Under the pieces are notes generated by a model. The model was not told the DNA's origin. It saw only the letters and a program-made list of their open reading frames with translations, and ran no database searches. Positions 51,934 through 58,567 of a DNA stretch of 63,212 nucleotides are shown piece by piece. Position numbers and translations under genes: made by a program. Position 1 is the first letter of the stretch. Every line of letters starts with the position of its first letter. The stretch is from Gammaproteobacteria bacterium (GTDB lineage: Bacteria > Pseudomonadota > Gammaproteobacteria > GCA-001735895): assembly GCA_030066085.1 (NCBI GenBank), contig JASJCI010000034.1, positions 1 to 63,212 of the forward strand. Direction: 5' to 3'.

Positions 51934-52299
51934 TCACTTGGACCTGGACTTGAGAATGAAATCCTCGAGTTTCTTGTCGATGCCGAGTACGTGCAGCTTG
52001 AGCCACTTGTAGAGAAAATCGGACAGCGATACCTGCAGCGCCGGGTGCATGGTCGGGTCGGTTTGCATCATCGCCGCGAGCTCTTCGCGGAAACGATTGT
52101 GGGCCTCCAGGTGGGCCTCGAAGCCGGGATAATCCAGCTGCCGCATGTAGGTTTCCTCGAGGATGAAGTGGTGTTCGGCGTATAGCTTGAGGCGCACCAG
52201 CACATCGGGATCGAACGGGGTTTCCTTGATGCGATCGATCAGGTCGAAAAGAGCCTGGTGCTGGGTATCCTGCCAGATCAGGTCGCTGGTTTTCTGCAT
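51934..52299 (-). CDS. Bacteriohemerythrin
   Basis: A 121-residue single-domain hemerythrin, which binds O2 (or senses it) at a di-iron centre. The iron ligands fit the pattern: His in DTQHQALFDLID near 14, His-x3-Glu in HHFILEETYM near 45-50, His in HLEAHNRF near 65-69, and His-x4-Asp in HVLGID near 105-110. The ATG at 52299 has GGAGGGGG upstream. An FNR-type box lies 60 bp before the start, consistent with a protein made when oxygen is scarce. It may deliver oxygen or protect oxygen-labile enzymes such as Por. Confidence 0.92.
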   Translation of the reverse strand: MQKTSDLIWQDTQHQALFDLIDRIKETPFDPDVLVRLKLYAEHHFILEETYMRQLDYPGFEAHLEAHNRFREELAAMMQTDPTMHPALQVSLSDFLYKWLKLHVLGIDKKLEDFILKSRSK

Positions 52300-52358
52300 G
52301 ACGCGAACCCCCTCCCGGTGGCGTCGTCCCACCTTAGCGGAAATGCCCGGTTCCCCGT

Positions 52359-52372
52359 TTGACTTCGATCAA
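52359..52372. promoter_or_regulatory. FNR/Anr box upstream of the hemerythrin gene
   Basis: TTGACTTCGATCAA differs from consensus by one base (TTGAC for TTGAT). It is centred about 66 bp before the hemerythrin ATG, a distance suited to activation. It also lies 33 bp after the stop of the secreted-protein gene. Confidence 0.6.
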
Positions 52373-52404
52373 GGGCGCCGGCCTGGAAGCGCGGATGGCT
52401 GGAT

Positions 52405-53001
52405 TCAGTCGGCCTCGGGTACGAACGACATCAACGACAGCGAGCTGTCGATCAGCGGTTTGGCGAACGCGTGGTTGTTGTACAGCAGCAGTGCGTAGGC
52501 GTCGGCGGCATCGTTGCGATGCATCGCGACCAGGATGGCGTTGCTGTAATCGGCCGAGTAGTCCGGATCGATTTCGAACACCGATACCGCGGCCCAGTCG
52601 GCGTTGAAATTCTGCGCGGCTTCTTCCTCGGTCATGGTAGTGCTCGGCGTATCGCCGCCGCGCACGGCGAGCTGATTGGTCAGCGATTCGAACAGCAGCG
52701 GGAACAGGTGGTTGGGTTCGGGCGCGGCATTGTGCGGGTCGTTGTACTCGATCTGGATCCGGCTCAACGGCCGCACGATGTAGCGGATTTCGAGCGCGCC
52801 GGAAGCGTGACGAATCGCGTGTTCGTAGGGTATGCCGCCGGTATCGCCGGCCGGCACCGGGCTGAACCCGGGGGCTGTCGCCAGCCTCAGGCTGGACTCT
52901 TCGAGGAGATCGGAGAATGCGGCTGGCAGGTCGCGACCGATCGCCAGCGCCGACGAGCAGCCCAGCAACAGGGCCAGCAGCCAGGCGGGGAAGCGGATCA
53001 T
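52405..53001 (-). CDS. Secreted protein of unknown function, last gene of the multiheme operon
   Basis: A 198-residue exported protein. A signal peptide (MIRFPAWLLALLLG, cleavage after about 20 residues, ALA) precedes a domain that begins with a helical EESSLRLATAPGF stretch and a strand-rich core (GALEIRYIVRPLSRIQIEYND). The start ATG overlaps the stop of the TPR gene by 4 bp, so it is cotranslated with the lipoprotein and cytochrome. The opening cysteine near residue 21 is not in a good lipobox. I do not recognise the family. A role in assembly or docking of the cytochrome is an inference from the operon only. Confidence 0.72.
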   Translation of the reverse strand: MIRFPAWLLALLLGCSSALAIGRDLPAAFSDLLEESSLRLATAPGFSPVPAGDTGGIPYEHAIRHASGALEIRYIVRPLSRIQIEYNDPHNAAPEPNHLFPLLFESLTNQLAVRGGDTPSTTMTEEEAAQNFNADWAAVSVFEIDPDYSADYSNAILVAMHRNDAADAYALLLYNNHAFAKPLIDSSLSLMSFVPEAD

Positions 53002-53783
53002 GAATGACTCTCCTGCCACTGGTTCAGCAGTTCCTGCGCCATCTCCACCCAGCCGGGCTCGGTTTCGAGGCCCAGGAAGTGCTCGAGATCCTTGATCGCG
53101 AGCTCGCGGTTGCCCATGGCCTCGTGCGTCGATGCGCGATTGAACCAGGCCGCGGCGACCCCTGGCTCGATCTCGATGCAGCGGTTGAAATCGGCCAACG
53201 CGGCCGGGTAGTCCTCGGCCTCGAACGACAGGCTGCCGCGGTTGAAGTAGGCCGCGACGAAGCGATCGTCGAGTTCGATGGCACCATCGAGGTCCTTGCG
53301 TGCATCCTGGTCGCGGCCGAACTGGCGCAGCGCCTGCGCGCGGTTGGTCAGCAGCACCGGGTCGTGCGGGTTGGCGTCGATCGCCTGGTTAAGGTCCGAC
53401 AGCGCCAGGCTGGTCTGGCCGCTTTGCAGGTAGATACTGGCCCTGAGGCTCAGCAGCATGGCGTTACCGGGGAAGCGGCGCAGGCCTTCATCGAGGGTTT
53501 CGACCGCCAGCTGCGCGCGCGATTCGTCGAGATGCTGCAGCGCTACCCGCGCCAGCTGGTCGACGTCGAGTTTGGCATGCGGATCGCCGGACCTGTGCGC
53601 GCCGCCGGTCTGCGTGCGCAGGTCCGAGCGGGGCGGGTCCTGCAGGAATGCCTGCATACTTGCGCTTTGCCCGGTCTCGTCCTCGACCGAAGCGACCTTG
53701 TCGCTGTCGCATGCCGCCAGCATGATGACCAGCGTCCCTGCCGCCATCCAGGCGCCGGGCGCCCGCGTGTTTCGCCGAATCAT
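52998..53783 (-). CDS. TPR-repeat lipoprotein
   Basis: A 261-residue protein with lipobox LAAC (Cys25, signal MIRRNTRAPGAWMAAGTLV). After a polar linker (about 30-75) come five or more tetratricopeptide repeats, recognisable by ARVALQHLDES, LRASIYLQSGQTSLALSDLNQAI, LTNRAQALRQFGRDQDARKDLDGAI, FNRGSLSFEAEDYPAALADFNRCI and WFNRASTHEAMGNRELAIKDLEH. TPR lipoproteins often serve as docking scaffolds in the periplasm. The start overlaps the 12-heme cytochrome stop by 4 bp, so this protein is likely to bind or mature that cytochrome. Confidence 0.9.
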   Translation of the reverse strand: MIRRNTRAPGAWMAAGTLVIMLAACDSDKVASVEDETGQSASMQAFLQDPPRSDLRTQTGGAHRSGDPHAKLDVDQLARVALQHLDESRAQLAVETLDEGLRRFPGNAMLLSLRASIYLQSGQTSLALSDLNQAIDANPHDPVLLTNRAQALRQFGRDQDARKDLDGAIELDDRFVAAYFNRGSLSFEAEDYPAALADFNRCIEIEPGVAAAWFNRASTHEAMGNRELAIKDLEHFLGLETEPGWVEMAQELLNQWQESHS

Positions 53784-56161
53784 TGTTGCTTGGCGTAAGC
53801 CTTGAGCATCTTGTTCATGAGCTCGATATGCTCGGCGTCGTTGAGGCTGCCGGGCTCGGAGACCTTGGCCCAGAGTTCGGCGTTGGTCATCTCGCGGTGG
53901 CAGCCCATGCACAGGCCGGTGCGATCCATCGCGTCGCGCATCTCCTTGGTCAGCGAGCGCGACAGGGGCCAGTGACTGCCGACCGTCTGGGTCTGCTGGT
54001 CGTCTACCACGATCGTGGACAGGTCGAAGTCGAGTTTCGGAATCGACGTGATCTGGATCTGGTAATTCTCCGGGATCGGTTTGCCGGTGGTCTGGTCGAT
54101 CAGGTCCTCGACCACGTTTTCGACGTAGCGCAGCTGGAACACGTTGCCGGAGATGCCGTAACCCTGGGCCTTGGGGTTGTCGTGGCAGCTCTCGCAGGTG
54201 CGCGCCTTGCGTTGCGCGGAGTGTGGCTGCACCGGCGCCATGTCGATGCCGAGCGGCGTGCGCTCCTGCCCGAGCTGCTCCTGCTCGTCGTAGGCCAGCG
54301 CGATCTCGTTGGCGGCAAGCGTCTTGCCGTCGCGCGAGCGCACGGTCCAGATGACCTGGCAACCCGGCATCAGCGGGGTCACGCGACCTTCGCCGTTGAT
54401 ACCCAGGACCGGCTCTTCCCAGCGCAGGTAAGAGCGGGTTTCGGAGACCTTGCCCGGGCTCTGGATTCCCTTGACACCCAGCGGCGACTCGGCGGTGGAG
54501 CCGTCGGGGTTGCGCGCGGTACCGGAGGCGATCCAGTCGGTGTCCTGCTTGGGCTTGCCGTTCTTGTCCGGGCCATAGTCGACGTCGACGTGGCAGCCGT
54601 AACACTGCGGTACCCAGGAAGCGTGGCAGGCGTAACACTCGAGGCTTTCGGCGTGCTTCTTGACGCTCGCCATCGCGACCATGGCCTGTGAATTGCGCCA
54701 GGCGTCGTCCTCGGCCAGTTTCTTCAGCAGCGGTACCTTGAAGTCGTTGCCGGTGGCCGAGTGCATGATGACGGTATCGCCATCCTTGACCACGTTGCCG
54801 TACGGGTTGCCACGCGCACTCAGCAGGTAGCCGTCGCGCTTGTCGTACATGGTTGCGAACTGCGCGGTTTCGCGCAGTACGTTGTCGGCCAGGCCACGCG
54901 GGGTGTCACCGATATCCTTGGCGAATTCCTCGCCGTGACCGAGCGGCAGCTCCCACGGATACTGTTCCGGCGTGCCGTGGCAATCCTGGCACTCGACCTC
55001 GACCTGGGCCAGCGTGGTGCCGGGGATGTTACCGTCACCGTGCATGTCGATCGTGGTATGGCAGTCCTGGCACAGCAGGCCGCCCTGCGGGTTCTCCGGC
55101 CGGCTCTTGATCTGGTGGTGCAGGTCGTCGGAGATGAACAGGTAGTTCTTGGTGTGCAGCTTGGGCTGCTTGCCGCCGGTCGGGGTCCACGGCGAACCGT
55201 AGGGGAATTCCATCAGGCCCTGGTAGGTTACGCCAATGCGCTTGCCGCGGTTATGGCAGGAATTACAGGTCTCGACCGGGATACCGGAGTAAGTGGTGTC
55301 GCCGACGGTGACCTTGGACTTGCGCGTGGCCTGGATCTGGTGCGTCAGCATGTGGCCCTTCTGCGCCTTGTCGATAGTCGGGTCGTTGCCCTCGTAGATA
55401 CCCTCGTTGCCGTAGGGGATGTGGCAGGACGAGCAGCCCTGGCCGCGGTAGTCGCCGCGCTTTTCGCGACCCTTGACCGTCACGTGGCAGCGCTGGCACT
55501 GCTGGCGCTGGTAGGTGAAGCCGGCCAGCTTGGGATCAGCCTCGATCTCGTCGACGCTCGGCAACGGGATCTGGTCCAGCTTGCTCGGGAACTGTTCCTT
55601 GTGCGCGGCCATCATGTCCTTCATGTAGGCCTTGTAGGCATCGGTGCCGACCGAGGGGACCGGGCCGTCGCCGTCGACCACGTCGTAGTTGCCCCACGGA
55701 ACCTTGTGGTACATGACCTCGGGAATACCCCAGGTGTGCAGGTTGCCCTGGATCTTGCCGGCCTCGGTGTTCATCAGCGACTTTTCGACGCGCTCCTCGT
55801 AGCCCTTGTGGCAGGCTGCCTGGCCGCAGGTGAACTTGTTGATGTCCATCGCGCCCGGGTCCGGGTAAAAGGTCTGCGGGCCCATGGCGTCGACCAGCGA
55901 CTTGGGCGAACTCGCGTGTGCCGCCTCGGCCTCGGTTGCGGTCGGATCGCCGCCGTGACACAGAATACAGCCGTTGCTGTCGCCGTGTTGCGCCGACAGC
56001 GCGTTGATCAGCGCCATCATGCCGCTCTTCTGGTCGCGGATGTCCTCGATGCCGTTGTGGCAGGACAGGCAGCCGGTGTTGGCCTGGACGGTCGCGAGCG
56101 GAGAAACAACGAGAAGAGCCAGCGCGATCAGGGCCCCGGTGAGATTTCTGCACGTTTTCAT
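53780..56161 (-). CDS. Periplasmic 12-heme c-type cytochrome
   Basis: A 793-residue exported cytochrome with a signal peptide ending near residue 28. I count twelve heme motifs: CLSCH 31, CILCH 65, CGQAACH 112 (a Cys-x4-Cys-His form), CQRCH 222, CSSCH 243, CNSCH 299, CQDCH 364, CQDCH 391, CYACH 509, CYGCH 520, CESCH 656 and CMGCH 751. The wide spacing and long beta-rich stretches after 525 suggest a folded domain with only two hemes at the C-terminus. AAGGAA precedes the ATG. It heads an overlapping operon with a TPR lipoprotein and a secreted protein, preceded by an FNR-type box. I do not recognise a named enzyme; electron transfer to a periplasmic acceptor or a reductase role are both possible. 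Confidence 0.92.
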   Translation of the reverse strand: MKTCRNLTGALIALALLVVSPLATVQANTGCLSCHNGIEDIRDQKSGMMALINALSAQHGDSNGCILCHGGDPTATEAEAAHASSPKSLVDAMGPQTFYPDPGAMDINKFTCGQAACHKGYEERVEKSLMNTEAGKIQGNLHTWGIPEVMYHKVPWGNYDVVDGDGPVPSVGTDAYKAYMKDMMAAHKEQFPSKLDQIPLPSVDEIEADPKLAGFTYQRQQCQRCHVTVKGREKRGDYRGQGCSSCHIPYGNEGIYEGNDPTIDKAQKGHMLTHQIQATRKSKVTVGDTTYSGIPVETCNSCHNRGKRIGVTYQGLMEFPYGSPWTPTGGKQPKLHTKNYLFISDDLHHQIKSRPENPQGGLLCQDCHTTIDMHGDGNIPGTTLAQVEVECQDCHGTPEQYPWELPLGHGEEFAKDIGDTPRGLADNVLRETAQFATMYDKRDGYLLSARGNPYGNVVKDGDTVIMHSATGNDFKVPLLKKLAEDDAWRNSQAMVAMASVKKHAESLECYACHASWVPQCYGCHVDVDYGPDKNGKPKQDTDWIASGTARNPDGSTAESPLGVKGIQSPGKVSETRSYLRWEEPVLGINGEGRVTPLMPGCQVIWTVRSRDGKTLAANEIALAYDEQEQLGQERTPLGIDMAPVQPHSAQRKARTCESCHDNPKAQGYGISGNVFQLRYVENVVEDLIDQTTGKPIPENYQIQITSIPKLDFDLSTIVVDDQQTQTVGSHWPLSRSLTKEMRDAMDRTGLCMGCHREMTNAELWAKVSEPGSLNDAEHIELMNKMLKAYAKQQ

Positions 56162-56275
56162 GTCGGTTCCTTATTAGGCTTTATTGTTCCGCCGTCTGCG
56201 CTTCGATTACCCCCAACGCAGACGGTGGGTACACTGACAGTTACGGCAAGGCTAGGGCATTGGTCAATGTGAAAA

Positions 56276-56289
56276 TTGACCTAGATCAA
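56276..56289. promoter_or_regulatory. FNR/Anr box upstream of the 12-heme cytochrome operon
   Basis: TTGACCTAGATCAA differs from consensus by one base. It is centred about 121 bp before the cytochrome ATG. The 327-bp gap 56162-56488 holds this box, the palindromes at 56301-56350 and no gene. Confidence 0.65.
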
Positions 56290-56300
56290 GTCGCGGCAAG

Positions 56301-56350
56301 TACCCCCACATAATGTGGGGCGATGGGAATCCTTCTCATTTATGGGGGTA
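56301..56350. promoter_or_regulatory. Paired dyads in the cytochrome promoter region
   Basis: A perfect CCCCACA/TGTGGGG hairpin with a 3-base loop (56304-56320) sits inside a wider dyad, TACCCCCA at 56301 and TGGGGGTA at 56343. The TACCCCC element resembles a NarL-type heptamer. It could be a second operator for the cytochrome operon or a terminator for the Rieske operon arriving from the right. Confidence 0.4.
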
Positions 56351-56488
56351 TAAAAGTTTCCGATAAGCGCCGTCAACCGGTTAGTGAATAACAGTACGGT
56401 GCACTCGGATATGCACCGGTTTGCGGCATTGCCGGTGCCGCCGGAACCGGGTCCGGCGGCGCAACTGGTAGAGGTAAACCCGGGCGGG

Positions 56489-57580
56489 CTAGTCGACCGC
56501 GGCGCGCAGCCACTCGTGCAGTTTCATCACCGGCAGCTCGTTGTTGATCCCGCCTTCGGGATTGACCACCAGCGGACCCGGCACGTAACCGCGTGAATTG
56601 ATCCCGCGCTGGACTTGCTTGACGATGTCGAGGTCTTCCTGGAAAGTCGTATCGCGATCGTTGTCGATGACGGTTTGCAGGGTTTCGTCGACCGCGCCAT
56701 CGTTGGAGTAAAAGGTCCGAAACACGCGCACGTCGTCGACCTCGAGCGGTCGCCAGGAAAAGCTGTTGACCACGCCGCCGGGGTAAAACTGGATCGACGA
56801 CGCCGGCCAGAAGAAAAAGCTGCCGTAGTCGGCGCCGCTGGTGTCGTACCAGCTGTCCTGGTTCTGCGGTGGCAGCGAGGTATGGTGCAGCACCTGCAGG
56901 TCGCCGTAGGGTGCAATGTTGTAGGTCGCCGGATCGATCACGCCCTTGGCGAACGACGGGTGACAGTGACCGCAGTGGTAACACTCGTTGTAATTCTCGA
57001 CCGCGACGAACCAGTTGCAGCCCTCGTCGGCGGTATGGTGATAGGCGTACTTGCGCTCCTCCACATCCGGGCACAGGGTCATGATTTCCTCGCGGATGCC
57101 GGGGAAGGTTTCATCCATCGTTTTCGCCTCGGGGTCGAGGTTGATGAAGATGAAACCGAGAAAGTTTTCCACGCGGATGCGGGTCAGGCAGATCTTCGAA
57201 GCATCGAAACCGGGCACCTTGTTCGCATGCGGCGCGCCACGGAGCTGGCCTTTCAGGTCGTAGGACCAGGCGTGGTAGGGGCAGACCAGCAGTTTGCGGT
57301 TGCCGCTGCCCTGGGCCAGCTTGTGGCCGCGATGCTGGCAAACGTTGTAGAACGCGCGGATGCCTTCGTCCTTGTCGTTGGCGACGATGACGTCCTGGTC
57401 GTAGATCGACAGCGTGAGGTAATCGCCGGGTTTGCTGACCTGGCTCGAATGGCAGGCGAGCAGCCACGACTTGTAGAACACCTCGTCCATGGTGCGCTCG
57501 AAAACGTCGCGATCGTTGAAGTAGCGGGCGTCGAGTCCCATGACCGGCGCCTGCTCCTGGATAACATCATGACTCGTCAT
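56489..57580 (-). CDS. Rieske non-heme iron oxygenase, alpha subunit (quaternary-amine demethylase type)
   Basis: A 363-residue oxygenase. The Rieske [2Fe-2S] ligands are CQH (81-83) and CPYH (100-103) in the usual spacing. The mononuclear iron region reads ENYNECYHCGHCHPSF near 195-210 with His202 and His207. This ECYHC form is typical of glycine betaine, carnitine and stachydrine oxygenases, which take one methyl group from a quaternary amine as formaldehyde. GAGG stands nine bases before the ATG at 57580. The start overlaps the RpiR gene by 14 bp, so both are one transcript. No reductase partner is visible in this window. Confidence 0.9.
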   Translation of the reverse strand: MTSHDVIQEQAPVMGLDARYFNDRDVFERTMDEVFYKSWLLACHSSQVSKPGDYLTLSIYDQDVIVANDKDEGIRAFYNVCQHRGHKLAQGSGNRKLLVCPYHAWSYDLKGQLRGAPHANKVPGFDASKICLTRIRVENFLGFIFINLDPEAKTMDETFPGIREEIMTLCPDVEERKYAYHHTADEGCNWFVAVENYNECYHCGHCHPSFAKGVIDPATYNIAPYGDLQVLHHTSLPPQNQDSWYDTSGADYGSFFFWPASSIQFYPGGVVNSFSWRPLEVDDVRVFRTFYSNDGAVDETLQTVIDNDRDTTFQEDLDIVKQVQRGINSRGYVPGPLVVNPEGGINNELPVMKLHEWLRAAVD

Positions 57581-58484
57581 AGATATTGGCCTCCCAACGG
57601 GCAGAGTGGAACGCCTCGACGGCCGCGCTCGCCTTGTCGCCGCCGCGCGCCACGAGCAGGGCACAGAGACATTCGAGCAGCGCGGTGACCGCCGAGTTGG
57701 AATGGAAAAACTGTGGCGTGTGGGTCGGTGACACCAGGCCGAGATCGGCTTCGCGGCACAGCGATGCGGCGCTGCTGTCGGTCACGCCGATGACCCGCGC
57801 ACCCGCCTCCCTGGCCAGCTGCACCGCCGCCAGCGTATCGCGGCGATAGGGCTGAAAAGTCATCGCCACGAGGCAGTCGTCGGCGGATATGCGGATCAGG
57901 TCGTCCGACGGCAGGCTGCCGTGGGGCGGCGTCAGCACGAAGTGGTCGAAGCCCATGCGCGCGACATACCAGAAGTTGTACGCCAGCGGGTAGGCGAGCC
58001 CCAGGCCGAGCACGTAGACGCGCCGCGCCTCGAGCATCCACTCGGCGGCCCGGTCCAGGTCCTCGATCGACTGCTGCGCGAACATCTTCTCGATATTGTC
58101 GATCCCGGCCTCGGCCATGTTGGCGAACACGCGCGTGCTGCCGCCCTGGCGATGCATTTCCTTGAGCCAGTGCACGCGATCGGGATACGACCCGGTGCCG
58201 CTGCGCACGTAGTCGCGAAAACGTTCGCGCATCGCCTCGTAGCCGTCGAAGCCGAGCTGGCGCGCGAGACGCACGAAACTGTTGGGGTGCACGTCGGCGT
58301 CCTGCGCCAGCGTACGCATCGACTGCAGGCCGACCTCGTGCGGGTGGTCGATGATGTAGCGCGCGCACAGCTGCAGCTGGCCGGGCAGTTCGTCGAACTC
58401 GGCCAGCAAGCGCTCGATCACTTCTTCCTGCGAACGCGGCAGGGGTGGTGACGCAAGCTGCAAAGTTTTGTCGTTTTGAGACAT
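57567..58484 (-). CDS. RpiR/MurR-family transcriptional regulator
   Basis: A 305-residue regulator. Residues about 20-95 form the winged HTH (LPGQLQLCARYIIDHPHEVG, then DADVHPNSFVRLARQLGFDGY, the recognition helix). Residues about 140-280 form a SIS sugar-phosphate-type ligand domain (VYVLGLGLAYPLAYNFWYV, DDCLVAMTFQPYRRDT, VIGVTDSSAASL). It is cotranscribed with the Rieske gene and divergent from the FAD/GcvT gene, with a 20-bp palindrome in the shared 83-bp region, which is the natural operator. It probably represses both sides until its ligand appears. Confidence 0.9.
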   Translation of the reverse strand: MSQNDKTLQLASPPLPRSQEEVIERLLAEFDELPGQLQLCARYIIDHPHEVGLQSMRTLAQDADVHPNSFVRLARQLGFDGYEAMRERFRDYVRSGTGSYPDRVHWLKEMHRQGGSTRVFANMAEAGIDNIEKMFAQQSIEDLDRAAEWMLEARRVYVLGLGLAYPLAYNFWYVARMGFDHFVLTPPHGSLPSDDLIRISADDCLVAMTFQPYRRDTLAAVQLAREAGARVIGVTDSSAASLCREADLGLVSPTHTPQFFHSNSAVTALLECLCALLVARGGDKASAAVEAFHSARWEANIYDES

Positions 58485-58503
58485 TTGTGCACTTGATTTA
58501 GTT

Positions 58504-58523
58504 AATGGTACAAGTGTATCATT
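58504..58523. promoter_or_regulatory. Candidate RpiR operator
   Basis: A 20-bp palindrome with half-sites AATGGTAC and GTATCATT around AAGT, matching at 14 of 16 half-site positions. It lies in the 83-bp gap between the divergent RpiR and FAD/GcvT starts. Its half-site is close to that of the three sulfonate-cluster operators (AATGAGAC and GTATCATT), but the spacer is one base shorter. Confidence 0.55.
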
Positions 58524-58567
58524 CGCCGAAGTTTAAACGCAATAACATTTTTGCGGAGTCAATCACG

